This document shows positions 18,874 through 28,184 of a stretch of 58,737 nt of DNA, piece after piece. The first letter of the stretch is position 1; the number at the start of each line of letters is the position of its first letter. The DNA is from an uncultured Bacteroidales bacterium (lineage in GTDB: Bacteria > Bacteroidota > Bacteroidia > Bacteroidales > UBA932). The position numbers and the translations under genes were made by a program. Below the pieces are notes generated by a model. It was not told the DNA's origin. It searched no databases and worked only from the letters and a program-made list of their open reading frames with translations. The stretch lies in the NCBI GenBank assembly GCA_947630665.1, contig CANRID010000011.1:1-58737 (forward strand), read 5' to 3'.

Positions 18874-21264
18874 ATGATGAAACAGGAGGATTCTTTGATT
18901 TTTGAAGATTTGAACCCTGCCCAATATGAGGCTGTTAAAAATATCGAAGGCCCGTCTTTGATTATAGCCGGAGCAGGTAGCGGAAAGACGAGGGTTTTAA
19001 CCTGCCGCATTGCCAATATGCTGGAACAGGGAAACGCTCCTGAATCCATTCTGGCGCTTACCTTTACCAATAAGGCGGCCCGGGAAATGAAAGAGAGGAT
19101 CGCGGCTTTGGTAGGAAGCGCGAAGTCCCGTTATCTGTGGATGGGTACGTTTCATTCCGTTTTTATCCGGTTTTTGCGGGAAGAGGCGCAGTTGCTGGGT
19201 TTCCCCAAGTCCTTTACCATTTACGATACGACCGATAGCCGGAATGTCATAAAGGCCTGTATCAAGGAATTGCAATTAGACGATAAAATCTATAAGCCCA
19301 ATGAGGTGCATTCGCGCATATCGATGGCTAAAAACAATCTGGTGACCGCAGAGGCCTACATGAGAAATTCCACTCTGATCCAGAACGATGCGGCTGTAAA
19401 AAAGCCCCGGATATGCGATCTGTACGATCTTTATGCAAAAAAGTGCCGGCTGGCGGGTGCTATGGATTTCGATGATATCCTGCTGTTTACCAATATCCTG
19501 TTCCGGGATTTCCCGCAGGCGCTGGAAAGAATCAAATCCAGGTTCCGGTTTATTCTCGTGGATGAATATCAGGATACCAATTATGCCCAGTATCTGATCA
19601 TTAAAAAATTGTCGCAGGATCATAGGAATATTTCCGTGGTAGGAGACGACGCCCAGAGTATTTATTCGTTCCGCGGGGCCCGGATAGAAAATATTTTGAA
19701 TTTCCGGAAAGATTATCCGGATGCCAAAGAGTACCGGCTGGAACAGAATTACCGATCTACCCAAATGATAGTAAATGCCGCCAATTCCTTGATCGGCAAA
19801 AATAAAATGCAGTTGAAAAAGAAATGTTTCTCCAAACACGAGCCGGGAGAGAAAATAGAGCTTATCAACGCTTTTACCGAGCAGGAGGAAGGGTTTTTAG
19901 TGGCGTCTTCCATTATGGAGACCGTGTATAGGGAAAAGGTTCCCTACAGCAGTTTCGCCATTTTATATCGCACCAACGCCCAGTCCCGCGTAATAGAGGA
20001 ATCGCTCCGGCGGAAAAATCTGCCTTACAAGATCTTCGCCGGGCATTCGTTTTACGACCGGACGGAGGTGAAAGATATGCTGGCTTATCTGCGGTTAGTA
20101 ACGAATGAGAAAGATGACGAGGCTTTCCGCAGGGTCATTAATTTTCCTCCCCGGGGAATAGGGGAGACTTCGCTGGGCCGGCTCAAGGAGGCGGCTGATG
20201 CCGCCAATATATCCCTGAGCGAGGCCGTCGCTCTGGATAATCTGGAAACATACGGCTTGCGGGGGCCGGCCATACAGAAAATGAAAGGATTTACGGCTGC
20301 CCTGGCCCGGGAGCGGGAAAAACTTTTGTTTACCAATGCCTGTGATATCGCGGAGGAGATTAACAGCCGGTTCGGAATCATCGAATATATGAGGCAGGAT
20401 ACTACCTTAGAGGGACAGAGCCGGGTGGAAAATGTGGAGGAGCTGTTCAACAGCATCAAGGAATTCGTGGAGGAAAAGGAGGCGGAGAATGCGGATATGA
20501 CGGCGCAAGGTTACGATACGCCGGTCGTTACCCTTGACCTGTATTTGGAGAACGTATCCCTTCTGAGCGATATGGATACGAAAGAAACAGAAGAGGATAA
20601 GAATAAAATTTCCTTGATGACCGTCCATTCCTCAAAAGGGCTGGAATTTCCGTATGTCTATATAATAGGTATGGAAGAAAATCTTTTCCCTTCTTCAAAT
20701 TCGGGATCTTCCGAGAATGATCTGGAAGAGGAGAGGAGATTGTTCTATGTGGCTCTGACCCGGGCCGAAAAAGGGGTGAAATTGTCTTTCGCGCATTCCC
20801 GGATCCGGTGGGGTACGCATGTGAGCAATCCTCCCAGCCGTTTTATAAAAGAGATAGACAAAGAATATATATTGAATCCGTTGACCGATTTCGAGGATGA
20901 AATTCGTACGGGAGCGGAGGATGACCGTAAATATGGCTTCGGCGGCGCTTATTCGGGAGGAACCGGCTTTTCCGGGGGGAGAAACGCCCGGATAGACGGA
21001 AATTCCGGAAGATCGTACGGCGGCGCCACCCCTTCCCGGCCTGTTTTCAGCCGTCCGGCGGTCAGGACTCCCGATCCGGATTTTGTGGCGGATTCTCCCG
21101 ATAGTTTGGCGGCAGGCCAGCAGATAGAGCATGACCGTTTCGGTTTCGGAATGATCGTATCCATAGAGGGCGATCCGGCCAACCGGAAGGCGGTAGTGGA
21201 TTTTAAGGAGGGTGGCAGAAAAACCTTATTATTGAAATTCGCGAAAATCCGCATCGTAAGATAA
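18874..21264 (+). CDS. UvrD/PcrA-type SF1 DNA helicase
   Basis: This 796-residue 3'-5' DNA helicase is of the kind used in nucleotide excision repair, mismatch repair and clearing RecA or stalled polymerases. It has the Q-motif-like LNPAQYEAV, Walker A AGAGSGKTRV (residues about 32-41), the conserved GTFHSVF, Walker B VDEYQDTN, motif III GDDAQSIYSFRGA, motif V MTVHSSKGLEF and motif VI YVALTRAEKG. A Gly/Arg/Ser-rich linker (about residues 690-745) leads to the PcrA-type C-terminal Tudor-like module (HDRFGFGMIVSIEGD) that binds RNA polymerase in other species. Start candidates are the adjacent ATGs at 18874 and 18877. Confidence 0.95.
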   Translation: MMKQEDSLIFEDLNPAQYEAVKNIEGPSLIIAGAGSGKTRVLTCRIANMLEQGNAPESILALTFTNKAAREMKERIAALVGSAKSRYLWMGTFHSVFIRFLREEAQLLGFPKSFTIYDTTDSRNVIKACIKELQLDDKIYKPNEVHSRISMAKNNLVTAEAYMRNSTLIQNDAAVKKPRICDLYDLYAKKCRLAGAMDFDDILLFTNILFRDFPQALERIKSRFRFILVDEYQDTNYAQYLIIKKLSQDHRNISVVGDDAQSIYSFRGARIENILNFRKDYPDAKEYRLEQNYRSTQMIVNAANSLIGKNKMQLKKKCFSKHEPGEKIELINAFTEQEEGFLVASSIMETVYREKVPYSSFAILYRTNAQSRVIEESLRRKNLPYKIFAGHSFYDRTEVKDMLAYLRLVTNEKDDEAFRRVINFPPRGIGETSLGRLKEAADAANISLSEAVALDNLETYGLRGPAIQKMKGFTAALAREREKLLFTNACDIAEEINSRFGIIEYMRQDTTLEGQSRVENVEELFNSIKEFVEEKEAENADMTAQGYDTPVVTLDLYLENVSLLSDMDTKETEEDKNKISLMTVHSSKGLEFPYVYIIGMEENLFPSSNSGSSENDLEEERRLFYVALTRAEKGVKLSFAHSRIRWGTHVSNPPSRFIKEIDKEYILNPLTDFEDEIRTGAEDDRKYGFGGAYSGGTGFSGGRNARIDGNSGRSYGGATPSRPVFSRPAVRTPDPDFVADSPDSLAAGQQIEHDRFGFGMIVSIEGDPANRKAVVDFKEGGRKTLLLKFAKIRIVR

Positions 21265-21384
21265 ATGGCTGTCGGGAAGATAGAATTTTATTTTTATCGA
21301 AAAAATAATTGCTCCTGTTATTATGGCACAGGAATTGCAAATTCTATCGCGAAGTTTTTCATAGTTTAAGTTTAGGTTAAGTAA

Positions 21385-21416
21385 CGAGGCCTTCTTCCGT
21401 TCTGGAAAAGGCCTCG
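21385..21416 (+). terminator. Hairpin after the helicase gene (only feature in 21265-21543)
   Basis: Arms CGAGGCCTT (21385-21393) and AAGGCCTCG (21408-21416) flank a 14-nt loop, about 120 bp after the helicase stop. The T-run is poor. Apart from this and the promoter element below, the 312-bp gap shows nothing recognisable. Confidence 0.5.
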
Positions 21417-21543
21417 TGAAGTTTAAAGGGTATGATCCGTTTTCAAATCTTCATTAGCCCGAATGTGATTTTTCTTTTCCCGACAAATTGATGCCGTTTC
21501 GGTAAAATATATTTTTTGTCCCTTCTTTCCTGCCGGTCCGGTT

Positions 21544-21551
21544 TATTTTTG
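21544..21551 (+). promoter_or_regulatory. Promoter -7 element for the lipoprotein gene
   Basis: TATTTTTG followed by C matches TAnnTTTG, 25 bp before the start codon. The nearest upstream TTTG (21515-21518) is 25 nt away, longer than the usual spacer. Confidence 0.45.
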
Positions 21552-21576
21552 CTGCGGGTAACTAAAAAAGCTGATT

Positions 21577-22644
21577 ATGAAAAAGTACGGAATCATTTTG
21601 TTTTGGGCGCTGGCATTTGCGTCCTGCCAGCCATTGCAACCGGAATCGCAAGAGCCTTGCCGGTTGGATTTTAAAATGGACAGGAACTCCTGGTCTGTTT
21701 ATGCGGGCGAAAAAGGGTTGAAGGGAGCGTCTTTGGTATTGGATACGAATCAATTCATACTGAAAGTCTATTCTGTTTCCGGAGAGAAAATATATGATGG
21801 CAAATACGGCAAACGGCCCGCCAGCCTTACGGTGTCTCCCGGGGCGTATGACGTAAGTCTTTTGTCTTCTGAATTTACGGCTCCCGGCTATGAATGTCCG
21901 CAATTCGGAGACCGGCAGACGATCGTCGCCCTGTCCGGGGAATCTGTTTGTGTGGAACTGTTCTGTTCACAACTTAATACGGGAGTGAAGCTGAATTGCA
22001 CGGAAGGATTCAGAAAACAGTTTCCGGGAGTCGGTTTGAAATTGTCCGATTCGTCCGGCGTATTGTTATACCGGTACGATGAACAAAGGACGGCGTATTT
22101 TTATCCGGGCAAATTGCAGATTTCGTATGAGACTGCAACGGGAGATACCGTACTGTTGGTCAAGAATACGGTTGCCGCGCAGATGATATGTTTCAATCTG
22201 TCCTATACCTCAGGCATGTACTCCTCGTTCAAGGTTGTCCCCGATACGGCCCGCAGCTGGCTGAGCGAGTATTTTAATGCCGGTTATAATCTGCCGGAGG
22301 GAGCGGTGCCGGTAAAATTCGCCAAGAGTCTGGTGGGCCTTTCCCATGTAACTGTTTATGGATATATTATCGGAGGGGATGCCACAACCACTACCCTGCG
22401 GGTAGGACCTCCCTTCAAGTCCCGCACCCATTTCGTAATCGCTTCTTCCCCGCGGGAACGGAACCGGAACGATTGTATGGCGGTGGAGTTGCCGACAGGG
22501 GAAATAAGGGATGCACTCAATTTAGTGGATCATCCCACTATGATAGGCAAGGTAATCGTCATTACGGGGGACATAGTGGAAAACTATTACGGTTTTATGG
22601 GTTTGAAAAAATTCAAATCATATCAGTTCCCCGAATCTTTTTAG
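21577..22644 (+). CDS. Putative surface lipoprotein (DUF4493 plus DUF6359-like domains)
   Basis: This 355-residue secreted lipoprotein has the signal MKKYGIILFWALAFASC with a lipobox ending in Cys-17. Residues about 30-215 resemble the DUF4493 beta-sandwich module common in Bacteroidales cell-surface lipoproteins (segments SLTVSPGAYDV and GVKLNCTEGF). Residues about 240-350 resemble the OB-fold-like DUF6359/DUF5689 module (VTVYGYIIGGD, IGKVIVITGDIVENYYG). Function is unknown and a fimbrial or surface-adhesion role is only a guess. Its last 32 bp overlap the convergent cstA gene. Confidence 0.75.
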   Translation: MKKYGIILFWALAFASCQPLQPESQEPCRLDFKMDRNSWSVYAGEKGLKGASLVLDTNQFILKVYSVSGEKIYDGKYGKRPASLTVSPGAYDVSLLSSEFTAPGYECPQFGDRQTIVALSGESVCVELFCSQLNTGVKLNCTEGFRKQFPGVGLKLSDSSGVLLYRYDEQRTAYFYPGKLQISYETATGDTVLLVKNTVAAQMICFNLSYTSGMYSSFKVVPDTARSWLSEYFNAGYNLPEGAVPVKFAKSLVGLSHVTVYGYIIGGDATTTTLRVGPPFKSRTHFVIASSPRERNRNDCMAVELPTGEIRDALNLVDHPTMIGKVIVITGDIVENYYGFMGLKKFKSYQFPESF

Positions 22645-24061
22645 CGTAAAACAGGAATATCAGCAATACGGCGATTGCCGTCACCGTGCCGGCAGCATAT
22701 CCGATGCAGTGGGAGAGGAACAATCCTCCGTCTTTGTAAGGGGCCATCAGGAAATAGCAGGTGCAGATGTACGTAAGGAACGTAGCCGGCAGAGACATGA
22801 GCCAATGAGGTTTTTTAACGGATGCGAAATAAGCGGCGCAGGCCCATAGGGTGAAAGTCGCCAGCATTTGATTCCCGATACCTACGTAGTTCCAGATGGT
22901 GGAGAATTTTACCTGGCATAATATGAATGCCGCTATGAAGATAGGGATGGATATTACGAGCCGGTTTTTAATGGGTTTCTGGGAATATTTGAAAGCGTCC
23001 GCAAAAATAAGGCGCATACTGCGGAAAGCCGTGTCTCCGCTGGTGAGGGGACAGATCACCACTCCGATGATGGCGATAATGGCTCCGAATTTTCCTAACC
23101 ATGAATTGCAGATGGCATTCACGATGATGGGAGGGGTCTGGCCGGCAGCCGCCGCTGCATTCAAACCGTCGGGACCGTTGAAATAGGCCATAGCGGCCGT
23201 AGCCCAGATGGAGGCCACGATTCCTTCGGCGATCATGGCTCCGTAGAAAATGGGGCGGCCGTATTTTTCATTTCCCATACAACGGGCCATCATAGGGGAT
23301 TGGGTGGCATGGAATCCCGAAATGGCACCGCAGGAAATGACAATGAAGAGCATGGGAACAATCTTATAAATATCGGGAGAGTTATGATAATTCCGGAAAG
23401 TTTCCGGCGTAAGTTCCACAAGAGTGAGTTCTTTCCCTATTCCTTTGGTAATAAGCATAATTCCTATTCCAAGGGCCATAAAGAGCAGCGCGGCTCCCAT
23501 GAACGGATAAATTTTCCCGATGATTTTGTCTATGGGCAGAAGGGTGGCTATGATATAATAGGCGAATATGATATACAGCCAGATTTTAAAATCCCATCCG
23601 GTGAGGGTTTCCAACAGGCTGGCCGGTCCGTTGACAAAAGAAGCTCCTACCGCCATAAGCAGAAAAGCGGTAAAGAATATCATGAAATTCTTGATGGTTT
23701 TCCCGAGAAATCTTCCCGTGATGTTGGGGAGGCTGGAGCCGTTCATCCGCAGGGAAAGCATACCGGAAGTATAATCGTGGGCGGCTCCCATGAAAATACA
23801 TCCCACGATGATCCAGATATACGCCATCGGTCCGTATGCGGCTCCCAAGATCGCTCCGAAGATCGGACCCAGTCCGGCTATGTTCAGAAACTGGATAATG
23901 AATATTCTCCAGGGTTTTAGTTCTTTGTAATCTATGCCGTCGGCATTGCTTATGGCGGGAGTCGTGTTCTTTTCCGATGCTCCGAAGAATTTATCCAGGA
24001 ATTTTCCGTAGAACAAATATCCCAGAATAAGGGCGCAAATAGAAATAAGGAATGTAATCAT
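22613..24061 (-). CDS. cstA: CstA-family carbon starvation/peptide or pyruvate transporter
   Basis: This 482-residue polytopic membrane protein carries CstA family signatures: a GPIFGAILGAAYGP segment near residue 65, MGAAHDYTSGMLSLR near residue 95, and ISGFHATQSPMMARCM near residue 245. Family members import peptides or pyruvate, and this short form lacks the long C-terminus of E. coli CstA (about 700 residues), as is usual in Bacteroidota. The 3' end overlaps the lipoprotein gene tail to tail by 32 bp. It lies 69 bp downstream of the peroxiredoxin gene on the same strand and has its own -7 element. Confidence 0.9.
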   Translation of the reverse strand: MITFLISICALILGYLFYGKFLDKFFGASEKNTTPAISNADGIDYKELKPWRIFIIQFLNIAGLGPIFGAILGAAYGPMAYIWIIVGCIFMGAAHDYTSGMLSLRMNGSSLPNITGRFLGKTIKNFMIFFTAFLLMAVGASFVNGPASLLETLTGWDFKIWLYIIFAYYIIATLLPIDKIIGKIYPFMGAALLFMALGIGIMLITKGIGKELTLVELTPETFRNYHNSPDIYKIVPMLFIVISCGAISGFHATQSPMMARCMGNEKYGRPIFYGAMIAEGIVASIWATAAMAYFNGPDGLNAAAAAGQTPPIIVNAICNSWLGKFGAIIAIIGVVICPLTSGDTAFRSMRLIFADAFKYSQKPIKNRLVISIPIFIAAFILCQVKFSTIWNYVGIGNQMLATFTLWACAAYFASVKKPHWLMSLPATFLTYICTCYFLMAPYKDGGLFLSHCIGYAAGTVTAIAVLLIFLFYAKKIRGTDMI

Positions 24062-24100
24062 ACCTTTTTTTATTTAGAGATAAGCGGGTTGAAAATTTCA

Positions 24101-24108
24101 CAAAATTA
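24101..24108 (-). promoter_or_regulatory. Promoter -7 element for cstA
   Basis: The minus strand reads TAATTTTG, about 39 bp before the cstA start codon, in the 69-bp gap after the peroxiredoxin gene. No good -33 box is seen. Confidence 0.45.
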
Positions 24109-24130
24109 ATAATAATTGTTAAAAAGAGGG

Positions 24131-24844
24131 TTACCTGATTTTTATTTTCTTTTCGATTTCTTCCTCCGGAAGTTCTTTGGTACAGAAAAACCAGTCGCGG
24201 CATTTACCTGCGGGGCCGGTACCTTTCTCTTCCCTTTCATATACTTCTTTCATGGTAGCAGGGGCGCTTACGATTACCTCTTTTCCCGGTTGCCAGTCGG
24301 CCGGCAGAGCCACTCCGAAGGCATCCGCGGTTTGCAGCCCCAGTAAGACCCGTTTGATCTCCGCGAAATTCCGTCCGAGGTTGAACGGATAATAGATGAC
24401 GGCACGTACGGTACTTTCCGGATCTATGAAAAATACGGCCCGGACCGCTTTGGTTGTACTGGCTTCCGGCTGGATCATTCCGTAAAGGCGGGATACGTTC
24501 ATGGAAATATCTTCGATCAGGGGAAATTCCACATTCATGTTCTTGTGGCCGTTGAATTCTATCTTATCCTTAATGGCTTTAAGCCAGGCGATATGGCTCG
24601 ACAACCCGTCCACCGATATTCCCACCAGACGGCAGTTCATACGTGCCAGCTCCTCCTGCATGCTGGCGAAGATAACGAATTCGGATGTACAAACGGAGGA
24701 AAAGTCTCCCGGATGACCGAAAAGAATGACCCATTCGCCTTTGTAGTCATTGGGGAAATTTATCTTTCCCTGAGTGCTTATGGCGGTGAATTCCGGAGCT
24801 TTGTCGCCTATTTTAGGCATAGAAAATTGAGTGTCTTGTTCCAT
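24131..24844 (-). CDS. 1-Cys (Prx6-type) peroxiredoxin
   Basis: This 237-residue thiol peroxidase reduces H2O2 and organic peroxides. The peroxidatic Cys lies in HPGDFSSVCTSEFV (residue about 52), with the Thr of the usual PxxxTxxC motif replaced by Ser. The long C-terminal arm containing ECxxWFFC-like CRDWFFCTK is typical of the archaeal/Prx6 subgroup. It is probably cytoplasmic, since no signal peptide is present. The start at 24844 gives MEQDTQFSMPKIGDKAPEF. It is upstream of cstA on the same strand. Confidence 0.9.
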   Translation of the reverse strand: MEQDTQFSMPKIGDKAPEFTAISTQGKINFPNDYKGEWVILFGHPGDFSSVCTSEFVIFASMQEELARMNCRLVGISVDGLSSHIAWLKAIKDKIEFNGHKNMNVEFPLIEDISMNVSRLYGMIQPEASTTKAVRAVFFIDPESTVRAVIYYPFNLGRNFAEIKRVLLGLQTADAFGVALPADWQPGKEVIVSAPATMKEVYEREEKGTGPAGKCRDWFFCTKELPEEEIEKKIKIR

Positions 24845-25127
24845 GGCGAGATATATTTATTATTTACTGATAAACATTCGTAAGGTCAAACGGTTTATTG
24901 GACCGGCGATTTTGATTGATTGCAGGCGCCTCTTCGCGGGAAGAAGATGCCGTTTTTTTTCTTTTTCGGTATTTCGGCTGTTTTGCTTTCAATTCGTAAG
25001 CAGGAAAAAGAAAATGGAAATATTTTCTTAAAATAAAGGGCAAATTTGTTAATGAAAAGAAAAAGAGCCGTTTCGGCATATAGTCGGATGCAGTTATTTT
25101 TATAATAGTTTGTTTATAAAAATTTTT

Positions 25128-25135
25128 TACATTTG
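25128..25135 (+). promoter_or_regulatory. Promoter -7 element in the 24845-25209 gap
   Basis: TACATTTG matches TAnnTTTG and lies about 75 bp before the XRE-cupin start. A TTTG at 25109-25112 is 15 nt upstream, shorter than usual. The rest of this 365-bp divergent gap is AT-rich with no gene. An imperfect hairpin followed by eight T residues is at about 24925-24960. Confidence 0.45.
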
Positions 25136-25209
25136 TCCTGCCTGAATTTAGCTTCGAGAAAGTTCGTGTTTATCTTACGATTTGTAAGTCTTTATAAATT
25201 CTGATTGAT

Positions 25210-25785
25210 ATGGAGAAGTTGAATACGACTGTCGGGACCAAAATAAAGAATTTCAGGGAAAGCAAGAATATCTCCCGGGAAGAGCTGGCGGAGCGGGCCG
25301 GCTTGGATGTACGTTTTATAGAATTTCTGGAAGAAAACAGGGAAATCCCTTCCATAGGAGATCTGATAAAGGTGGCGCGGGTGCTGGGTGTGCGGTTGGG
25401 GACTTTCCTGGACGACCAGACAGACCAGGGGCCTGTGGTTTCCCGTGCGGGAGAATATGACAAAGCACCTTCTTTGAGAAGCCGTTGCAGCGAGAACAGC
25501 GAAATGAGTTATTTTTCCTTGTCGCAAAATAAGCAAAACAGACATTTGGAAACCTATATGGTAGAGTTGCAGCCTGCCGCCGGGGAGAAACATTTTTCTT
25601 CGCATGAAGGGGAGGAGTTCCTCTATGTAGTGGAGGGTGAGGCCGAAGTGGTTTACGGCCGGCAGAGTTACCTGCTGAAAAAGGGCGATACTATTTATTA
25701 CGATTCCGTCGTGCCTCACTATATAGGCTCAGCTTCGGCGGGGAATGCCGCTAAAGTATTGGCTGTAATATATATTCCCGTTTAA
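25210..25785 (+). CDS. XRE-family HTH regulator with C-terminal cupin domain
   Basis: This 191-residue regulator has an N-terminal XRE helix-turn-helix (residues about 8-62, including [27 protein letters not shown] read in parts) and a C-terminal cupin_2 domain (residues about 115-190, with [19 protein letters not shown] in parts). Regulators of this build often sense a small metabolite in the cupin barrel. It is followed after 2 bp by an acyl-CoA synthetase, and the same pairing occurs widely in Bacteroidales. It probably controls this two-gene operon in response to an acyl or organic-acid ligand. Confidence 0.88.
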   Translation: MEKLNTTVGTKIKNFRESKNISREELAERAGLDVRFIEFLEENREIPSIGDLIKVARVLGVRLGTFLDDQTDQGPVVSRAGEYDKAPSLRSRCSENSEMSYFSLSQNKQNRHLETYMVELQPAAGEKHFSSHEGEEFLYVVEGEAEVVYGRQSYLLKKGDTIYYDSVVPHYIGSASAGNAAKVLAVIYIPV

Positions 25786-25787
25786 AA

Positions 25788-27458
25788 ATGCCGGTTATGG
25801 AAAGCAATGTACCGTTATTCGAACTGACGCTCGGACAGTGGCTGGAAAAATGGGCCCGGGAAACTCCCGACAAGGAAGCTGTGGTGTATCCCGATAGGGA
25901 TTTGAGATTTACATACGCACAGTTGAACCGCCGGGTGGACGATCTGGCGAAAGGATTTTTGGAAATCGGCGTTTCCAAAGGGGACCATGTGGGCATCTGG
26001 GCGACCAATGTGCCGGACTGGCTGACCATTTTATATGCCTGCGCCAAGATAGGGGCGGTTTGCGTGACGGTCAATACGAGTTATAAACAGTCCGAATTAG
26101 AGTATCTGTGCAAAAACTCCGATATGCATACATTGTGCATTATAAACGGCACTCGGGACAGCGATTATGTGGAGATGACCTACCGGATGCTTCCGGAACT
26201 GAAATCCTGCGAGCGGGGACATTTGAAAAGCGAGAGATATCCCTATATGCGCAATGTGGTGTTTATCGGTCCGGAGAAATACCGGGGCATGTACAATATT
26301 CCCGAACTGTTGCTTTTGGGAAAGAGCGGTCCTGACGGCAAACTGTCGGGACTTAAAGAGAGTATTTCCTGCCACGATGTAGTGAATATGCAATATACCT
26401 CGGGTACGACGGGTTTTCCTAAAGGGGTGATGCTGACCCATTACAATATTGCCAATAACGGGTATCTGACCGGGGAACACATGAAATTTACCGACCGGGA
26501 TAAATTATGCTGCTGCGTTCCGCTGTTCCATTGTTTCGGCGTGGTGCTTGCCACTATGAACGTCCTCACGCACGGATGTACGCAGGTGATGGTGGAAAAA
26601 TTCGATCCGCTGGTGGTGCTGGCTTCCATTCATAAGGAACGTTGCACGGCTTTGTACGGCGTGCCCACCATGTTCATAGCCGAGTTGAATCATCCCATGT
26701 TCGATATGTTCGATCTGTCTTCCCTGCGTACCGGCATTATGGCGGGTTCCCTTTGCCCTGTGGAGCTTATGCGGAAAGTGGAGGATAAAATGTTTATGAA
26801 GGTAACGAGCGTATACGGGCTGACGGAAACATCTCCGGGTATGACGCACAGCCGGATAGAACAATGCTTCGAGGAACGTTGCGAGACGGTGGGCTATGAG
26901 TTCGAGCATACGCAGGTGGCGGTGCTGGATCCCGTTACCGGAAAAGAATGCGGGATCGGAGTGCAGGGGGAGCTGTGCAATAAAGGGTATAACAATATGA
27001 AGGGGTATTATAAAAATCCCCAGGCGACGGCCGAGACGATCGACGGGCGGGGTTTCCTTCATTCGGGCGATTTAGGTTATCGGGATGAAAAAGGAAATTT
27101 CCGGGTGACGGGACGGATAAAAGATATGATTATCCGGGGCGGGGAGAATATATACCCGCGGGAGATAGAGGAATTCCTGTATCATTTGAAAGGGGTGAAG
27201 GATGTACAGGTAGCCGGCATTCCCTCTGAAAAATACGGAGAGGAGGTGGGGGCGTTCATCATACAGGAACCCGGTGCGGATTTGCACGAATCGGATGTGA
27301 GGGAGTTCTGCAAGGGAAAGATAGCTCATTATAAAATACCCAAATACGTGTTGTTCGTGGAGGACTATCCGCTGACGGGAAGCGGAAAGATCCAGAAATT
27401 CAAATTGAAAGAGCTGGGACTCCGGCTGCTTAAGGCCCAGGGGACGGAAGTAATCTGA
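25788..27458 (+). CDS. AMP-forming acyl-CoA synthetase
   Basis: This 556-residue ANL-superfamily ligase activates a carboxylic acid to acyl-AMP and then acyl-CoA. The P-loop motif [14 protein letters not shown] is near residue 202, the adenine-binding segment [10 protein letters not shown] near residue 340, the hinge [16 protein letters not shown] near residue 442, and the catalytic lysine region [13 protein letters not shown] near the end. No signal peptide is present. The chain is of the medium/long-chain acyl-CoA synthetase type. The substrate cannot be fixed from sequence. It is co-operonic with the XRE-cupin regulator. Confidence 0.92.
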   Translation: MPVMESNVPLFELTLGQWLEKWARETPDKEAVVYPDRDLRFTYAQLNRRVDDLAKGFLEIGVSKGDHVGIWATNVPDWLTILYACAKIGAVCVTVNTSYKQSELEYLCKNSDMHTLCIINGTRDSDYVEMTYRMLPELKSCERGHLKSERYPYMRNVVFIGPEKYRGMYNIPELLLLGKSGPDGKLSGLKESISCHDVVNMQYTSGTTGFPKGVMLTHYNIANNGYLTGEHMKFTDRDKLCCCVPLFHCFGVVLATMNVLTHGCTQVMVEKFDPLVVLASIHKERCTALYGVPTMFIAELNHPMFDMFDLSSLRTGIMAGSLCPVELMRKVEDKMFMKVTSVYGLTETSPGMTHSRIEQCFEERCETVGYEFEHTQVAVLDPVTGKECGIGVQGELCNKGYNNMKGYYKNPQATAETIDGRGFLHSGDLGYRDEKGNFRVTGRIKDMIIRGGENIYPREIEEFLYHLKGVKDVQVAGIPSEKYGEEVGAFIIQEPGADLHESDVREFCKGKIAHYKIPKYVLFVEDYPLTGSGKIQKFKLKELGLRLLKAQGTEVI

Positions 27459-27491
27459 TTTTGCCGGTTTTGGATGAAAGCCTTTCACGCA

Positions 27492-27523
27492 TTTCTTCTC
27501 CGGTCTGCAGCCTCCTATCTTTG
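27492..27523 (+). promoter_or_regulatory. Promoter for the VWA-domain gene
   Basis: TTTC (27492-27495), a 20-nt spacer and TATCTTTG (27516-27523) match the Bacteroidota consensus closely. This supports the ATG at 27549 rather than an earlier in-frame ATG at 27474, which lies upstream of the promoter. Confidence 0.6.
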
Positions 27524-27548
27524 CTGCAGAAACAAAACACACGAAGCC

Positions 27549-28178
27549 ATGAACATCTACAACGTAATCATTTTGGATGAAAGCGGCAGTATGTCCGCTA
27601 TCTATGACCAGGCCCTTTCGGGCATCAATGAAGTACTCTCCGGCATCCGGAAGAATCAAAAAGAATTCCCCGACCAGCAGCACTATGTCACTATCGTCAC
27701 CTTCGAAGGAAACGGCATCGGCGGCATCAAGACGCGTCGGGACCGGGTGGCCATAGAGAAGGTGAGCGACTTCACCCGCAAGGACTACCTGCCCGGCGGC
27801 TGCACTCCCCTCTACGATGCCATGGGAAAGACCCTGAACGAGCTGGAGGGGCAGATTCACGATGAAGATCGCGTGATGGCCACCATCATCACTGACGGAT
27901 ACGAGAACGCATCGGAAGAGTACTCCGGCAAGACTGTAAAGGTTCTCGTTTCGCGTCTGCGGAAAAAAGGCTGGACTTTCGCCTACATCGGCGCCAATCA
28001 GGATGCCGTGGAAGTGGCCCGGGACCTGAACATCGACAACGCACTGAATTTTGATGCTACGCCCGAAGGCGTATGTGAAATGTCCGTGCGGTTCCGCAAG
28101 GCCGGACGCAAGTTTGCTTCCCTCTGCGAATGTGCGGCATCGGCTGACATGTACGACCGTCTGTTCGAAGAGGATTAG
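27549..28178 (+). CDS. VWA-domain protein
   Basis: This 209-residue cytoplasmic protein is essentially one von Willebrand factor A domain. The metal-ion-dependent adhesion site DESGSMS is at residues about 9-15 and the conserved TPLYDAMGKTL later supplies the threonine. A second Asp lies in TIITDGYENAS. Such stand-alone VWA proteins act as scaffolds, often with MoxR or kinase partners, but none is adjacent. The ATG at 27549 gives MNIYNVIILDESGSM and follows the promoter. It is convergent with the next gene, separated by 6 bp. Confidence 0.88.
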   Translation: MNIYNVIILDESGSMSAIYDQALSGINEVLSGIRKNQKEFPDQQHYVTIVTFEGNGIGGIKTRRDRVAIEKVSDFTRKDYLPGGCTPLYDAMGKTLNELEGQIHDEDRVMATIITDGYENASEEYSGKTVKVLVSRLRKKGWTFAYIGANQDAVEVARDLNIDNALNFDATPEGVCEMSVRFRKAGRKFASLCECAASADMYDRLFEED

Positions 28179-28184
28179 GGATTC

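Noticed and set aside
24925-24960. Strong terminator with T8 run on the plus strand
   Set aside because: The stem is imperfect and no plus-strand gene ends upstream of it, so no role can be assigned.
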